A DNA stretch of 64,000 nucleotides, taken from positions 1 through 64,000 of the forward strand of contig ONRD01000001.1 of NCBI GenBank assembly GCA_900320185.1, given 5' to 3'. The DNA comes from an uncultured Bacteroidales bacterium (GTDB lineage: Bacteria > Bacteroidota > Bacteroidia > Bacteroidales > UBA932). The notes under the pieces were generated by a model. It was not told where the DNA came from. It did not search any database and was given only the letters and a program-made list of their open reading frames with translations. Positions 60,639 to 64,000 of the stretch are shown here, piece after piece. Position 1 is the first letter of the stretch. Every line of letters begins with the position of its first letter. A program made the translations under genes and the position numbers.

Positions 60639-63600
60639 TTAGTCAAGGTCCTTGATGAAGGCTCCAAGGTCCTTGGCGACCTCGTTCGAATATTCCGTGT
60701 CTCCTGCATCGTCGCAGATCTTCACAAGATGCTGCATGTAGGAGAACAGGTAGCTGAACGAATCGGAACAGTTGCCGTAGTCGTAGAATTCGCGCAGGAA
60801 CCTGAAGGTCTGCTTGCTCTCGGCGACGATCCCGTCGGCGAGCGCCCTGGCCTTGTCGCCCTGGCCGAGGATGTAGTACTGGCGCACCATGTTGATCGGA
60901 TAGACTATGTTGGAAGTCCAGCCGTAGAAGGTATTCTCGTAAGGGAACCTCTCCGGCTTCATCACCTCCTGGCACTTGTCCAGCATCTCGAGGGCACGGT
61001 CGTTCTCCCCTGCGTCGATGAAAGCCTCGGCCGCATTGACGAACAGGGTCCGGACGGACATCACTCCGAGATTGGTGTACATGTTCTGGTGGTCGATGAA
61101 GTAGTCGTCCCGGGAAATGGCGTCCCAGCTGTAGCTGGTGGTCATCTTGGAGTAGAGGTCATCGGTGTCGACCAGGCCGGGATCCAGGCTGGTGACCTTG
61201 TTCCTGAGCGGGATGAACTTGAACGAATAGCCCTCGAACATCAGGTAATCCTTCAGTCCGATGTCGAGGTCGCCTCCCTGGTTCAGGAGGTTGAGGGGAC
61301 GGTCCCATTCATAATTCGACAGGAAGTCCAGGATGAACAGTTCCGGCTTGGTAAGGTAGGTCTTGCTCTCGGGTATCTCCAGCACGATCGACTCGGGGAT
61401 CTGGTCCAGGTATTTCTCCGAGAGGATTCCGCTCTTGACGCAATTCTCCCTGTTGACCGGTATCACGAGTTTACGGGACACCCAATAGTCGCGGAGGGTA
61501 CCGTCCGAGTACTGGATCCTGGCCTTAGGCTCCTTGAAGACGGCGATGGCATCGGAGATGCTGACCGGGACACCGCGCTTGTCCTGGATCGGGATCCATT
61601 CATTGGTCCCGTACAGGTACTGCTCCTGCCCGATGGACAGTTTGATGGCGGGAGAATTGTTGCTGGCATATTTCATCTGGTCGATGTACCAGTCCGTACC
61701 GAGAAGGGAGGTGTTGCATATCCTGACGTCGTTGCGGAACCCTTCGACCTCCTGGACGTACCAGAGAGGGAAGGTGTCGTTGTCGCCATGAGTCACCAGG
61801 AGCCCGTTCTTCTCCACGGAATTGAGGTAGTTCCGGGCCACCTCGACGGCAGTGTAGCGGTTGCTCCTGTCGTGGTCGTCCCACTCCTGGGCGCACATCA
61901 GCGCAGGGACGCCGAGGCAGGCTGCCGTGGTGACGGCGGCCGTCACGACGGAGCCCCTGCCCTTCAGGGCTGAATCCACCCATGAATATATCGCCGCCAC
62001 GGCAAAGCCGATCCAGATGGAGAAGGCATAGAAGGAACCGGCATAGGCGTAGTCCCTCTCCCTCACCTGGTAAGGAGGCTGGTTGAGGTAGACCACGATG
62101 GCGACTCCGGTAAGGATGAAAAGAAGGAAGACCAGCCAGCTGCCCCTCTTGTCGCGGTCGAACTGGAACACGAGGCCCAGGAGGCCGAGAAGGAGCGGAA
62201 GCAGGTAGAGATGGTTCTTCCCGGGATTGTCCTTGAGGTAGTCGGGCGCATCGTCCTGGTCGTAAAGGTGGATCCGGTCGATGAACTTGATGCCGCTCTC
62301 CCAGTTCCCGGTGAAGAGATCGCCGGAAGGGGAATGGATCTCGTTCTGCCGGCCGGCGAAATTCCACATGAAATACCGCCAGTACATCCATCCCAGCTGG
62401 AAGTCGAAGAAGAACCTGAGGTTTGCCCCGAAGGTGGGTTTCTTGTACTGGGCGTCCTTGACGGGAATCCCTTTCCCGTCGGTATATGTCTGGTAGAATG
62501 CTATGTGGCGCTCGTCGTTGCTCCACATGCGGGGGAAGAACATCTTGGCGTCCGAAGGATAGGTGACGTCGGTCGGCCCCTGCACCTTCTCGTACCTGCC
62601 CTTCAGGGGAGCCCAGTAATCCTTGTGGAACACCGTCTCGTAGGGAGCCCCGAAATACTGCCCGTACAGGAGGGGCGCGGAGCCGTACTGCTCACGGGAA
62701 AGGTAGCGGACAAGGGTGTAAGGGTTGTCGGGCTGATATTCATTCGTAGGAGTCTTCGCGCATGAACGGATTATCACTATGCTGAACAGGGAGAACCCGA
62801 CCACCACCGAGGTGAAGCAGAGCAGCAGGGTGTTCCAGAGGACCTTCCCCTTCCTGAGAGTGGAGAACAAGCCCCAGAAACAAAGGCCGAGGACGGCGGC
62901 CATGAACAGCGCGGCGCCCAGGTTGTAGGGTGCGTGGAAGCCGTTCACGAAGATCCGGTCGAAGAAAGCCGCCACCTTCGGGAAAAGCGGGACGAAGATG
63001 AACACCACGAAGCCGAGGATGGCTACGGAGAGCAGCAGGATCTTGACTATCTCCCAGAAAGTGAGAGGCTTGTCCTCGCGCTCCCTGTAGTAGTACATGA
63101 ACACCATGAAAGGTATGGCAAGGAGGTTCAGCAGGTGCACTCCGATGGAAAGTCCCATGAGGAAGGAGATCAGCACTATCCAGCGGTTGCTGTAGCGCCG
63201 GTCCGTCTCTTCGTACCACCTGGTCATCGCCCAGACGACCATGGCGGTGAACAGGGAGGACATCGCATAGACCTCGCCTTCCACGGCGGAGAACCAGAAA
63301 GTATCGGAGAAGGTATAGGCAAGGGCTCCTACCGCCCCGCTGCCCATTATCGCGACAGCTCCTCCCGTCGAATACCCGTCCTCTCCGTCAGGGCCCTTGC
63401 GGGGCACCAGCCTCTTGGCGAAGAACACTATGGTCAGGTAGAGGAAGAAGATCGTGAAAGCCGAGCAGACGGCACTCATGGCGTTCACCATCACCGCTGC
63501 GTGCGAGGCTCCTCCGAACATAGTGAAGAACCTGGCGATCAGCTGGAACACCGGGTTTCCCGGGGGGTGTCCCACTTCCAGCTTGTAGGATGACGCAATG

Positions 63601-63722
63601 AACTCGCCGCAGTCCCAGAAGGACGCGGTCGGTTCCATCGTGGAGAGATAGGTGAAGCCGGAGACGAGCAGGACCGCGACGGCGGTCAGCATGTTCCACT
63701 TCTTGAATTGTCTGTTGTCCAT
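60639..63722 (-). CDS. DUF2723 (TMEM260-like) membrane protein
   Basis: 1,027 residues from MDNRQFKKWNMLTAVAVLLVSG. About eleven membrane segments in the first half begin the family pattern (TMEPTASFWDCGEFIASSYKLEVGHPPGNPVF). This resembles glycosyltransferases of the protein O-mannosyltransferase fold, with Asp-Cys-Gly-Glu in the first loop. The C-terminal half is soluble and ends in TPR-like helices. Bacteroidota O-glycosylate many exported proteins, so a role in that is plausible but not proven. Confidence 0.88.
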   Translation of the reverse strand: MDNRQFKKWNMLTAVAVLLVSGFTYLSTMEPTASFWDCGEFIASSYKLEVGHPPGNPVFQLIARFFTMFGGASHAAVMVNAMSAVCSAFTIFFLYLTIVFFAKRLVPRKGPDGEDGYSTGGAVAIMGSGAVGALAYTFSDTFWFSAVEGEVYAMSSLFTAMVVWAMTRWYEETDRRYSNRWIVLISFLMGLSIGVHLLNLLAIPFMVFMYYYREREDKPLTFWEIVKILLLSVAILGFVVFIFVPLFPKVAAFFDRIFVNGFHAPYNLGAALFMAAVLGLCFWGLFSTLRKGKVLWNTLLLCFTSVVVGFSLFSIVIIRSCAKTPTNEYQPDNPYTLVRYLSREQYGSAPLLYGQYFGAPYETVFHKDYWAPLKGRYEKVQGPTDVTYPSDAKMFFPRMWSNDERHIAFYQTYTDGKGIPVKDAQYKKPTFGANLRFFFDFQLGWMYWRYFMWNFAGRQNEIHSPSGDLFTGNWESGIKFIDRIHLYDQDDAPDYLKDNPGKNHLYLLPLLLGLLGLVFQFDRDKRGSWLVFLLFILTGVAIVVYLNQPPYQVRERDYAYAGSFYAFSIWIGFAVAAIYSWVDSALKGRGSVVTAAVTTAACLGVPALMCAQEWDDHDRSNRYTAVEVARNYLNSVEKNGLLVTHGDNDTFPLWYVQEVEGFRNDVRICNTSLLGTDWYIDQMKYASNNSPAIKLSIGQEQYLYGTNEWIPIQDKRGVPVSISDAIAVFKEPKARIQYSDGTLRDYWVSRKLVIPVNRENCVKSGILSEKYLDQIPESIVLEIPESKTYLTKPELFILDFLSNYEWDRPLNLLNQGGDLDIGLKDYLMFEGYSFKFIPLRNKVTSLDPGLVDTDDLYSKMTTSYSWDAISRDDYFIDHQNMYTNLGVMSVRTLFVNAAEAFIDAGENDRALEMLDKCQEVMKPERFPYENTFYGWTSNIVYPINMVRQYYILGQGDKARALADGIVAESKQTFRFLREFYDYGNCSDSFSYLFSYMQHLVKICDDAGDTEYSNEVAKDLGAFIKDLD

Positions 63723-63779
63723 ATTCCTTGGAGCTAATCCTTCAAAACAAAACAGGCTCAAATCAAGCCATAAATCAGA

Positions 63780-63808
63780 CAAAGATACGAAACGATTCGC
63801 TATCTTTG
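63780..63808. promoter_or_regulatory. Back-to-back promoters of DUF2723 and SUI1
   Basis: TATCTTTG occurs on the minus strand (63780-63787) and on the plus strand (63801-63808), 13 bp apart and pointing away from each other. Together they form an imperfect palindrome that reads CAAAGATA ... TATCTTTG. The minus-strand box also has a TTG 21 bp upstream. Confidence 0.7.
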
Positions 63809-63827
63809 CAAAAAATAGATCCATAAA

Positions 63828-64000
63828 ATGAAGGGTGACAACGATTGGAAGGCAAGGCTCGGAGTGGTCTACTCGACCGACCCGGGTTTCAAATACGCCG
63901 AAGAGAAGGCCGAAGAGGCTGTGACCCCCGAACCCGGGAAGCAGCGCCTGACGGTCACGATCGACCGGCGGAACCGCGGAGGCAAGCAAGTCACCCTCAT
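63828..64000 (+). CDS. SUI1/YciH-type translation factor, partial
   Basis: The first 57 residues, cut by the window end. The N-terminus (MKGDNDWKARLGVVYSTDPGFKY) and the start of the SUI1 domain (RLTVTIDRRNRGGKQVTLI) match the bacterial eIF1-like YciH family, which affects start-site fidelity. The rest, about 55 residues, lies beyond the window. Confidence 0.9.
   Translation, partial: MKGDNDWKARLGVVYSTDPGFKYAEEKAEEAVTPEPGKQRLTVTIDRRNRGGKQVTL

Overview
The window is a piece of a Bacteroidota chromosome, most likely order Bacteroidales. The evidence is a set of upstream boxes of the form TAnnTTTG (often TATCTTTG, TATATTTG or TACATTTG), the general lack of Shine-Dalgarno sites, and lineage gene sets: GldH, RicT beside holB, DUF4988 lipoproteins, a DUF2723 membrane protein, a class I fumarase and an SUI1-type factor. 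Most of the sequence is GC-rich, with one clearly AT-rich insert at about 27.9-30.45 kb. No rRNA or CRISPR array was seen. One tRNA was found.

Layout. 1-0.64 kb: intergenic low-complexity and tandem-repeat DNA. 0.6-8.7 kb: a broken fumarase gene, prfB with its programmed frameshift, an S41 protease lipoprotein, murI-pncB, and xseA-xseB. 8.75-14.5 kb: a tight seven-gene plus-strand run (engB, prs, a small membrane protein, der, a LysE-type exporter, a PASTA protein, an RluD-type synthase). 14.6-20.25 kb: minus strand, a large outer-membrane barrel protein, ruvC, serS, rpmA, rplU. 20.4-26.7 kb: an ORF remnant, a zinc-less sirtuin paired with an AAA ATPase, rpsU, and a giant AsmA-type protein. 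26.75 kb: tRNA-Leu(UAG), then an EamA transporter.

27,875-30,455 is an AT-rich insert bounded by a perfect 13-bp direct repeat. It holds a DNA-methylase remnant, two paralogous exported proteins and the C-terminal half of a tyrosine recombinase: a decayed mobile element. 30.5-36.4 kb: exported proteins, three of them phosphate-linked (glycerophosphodiesterase, CotH kinase, tyrosine-phosphatase fold), plus one lipoprotein of unknown role. 36.4-37.95 kb: 1.5 kb of non-coding DNA made of several repeat families and a 172-bp element with 22-bp inverted ends. 37.95-41.15 kb: a large modular DUF4988 lipoprotein split by an apparent one-base frameshift.

41.2-64 kb: mostly housekeeping genes. These are a U32 protein, a starch-binding 4-alpha-glucanotransferase, the minus-strand run LOG/prenyl synthase/holB/ricT/gldH/trmB, thioredoxin, a tolC-acrA-acrB efflux operon with a P-II-like gene at its end, pgk-lgt, an rRNA-type methyltransferase, DUF2723, and the 5' part of an SUI1 gene.

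The strongest leads are the 13-bp-bounded island, the 172-bp inverted-repeat element, the repeats that run over the stop codons of two unrelated genes, the rpsU gene with a full Shine-Dalgarno, and the exported kinase/phosphatase/phosphodiesterase cluster. No complete, clearly new defence or mobile system is visible.
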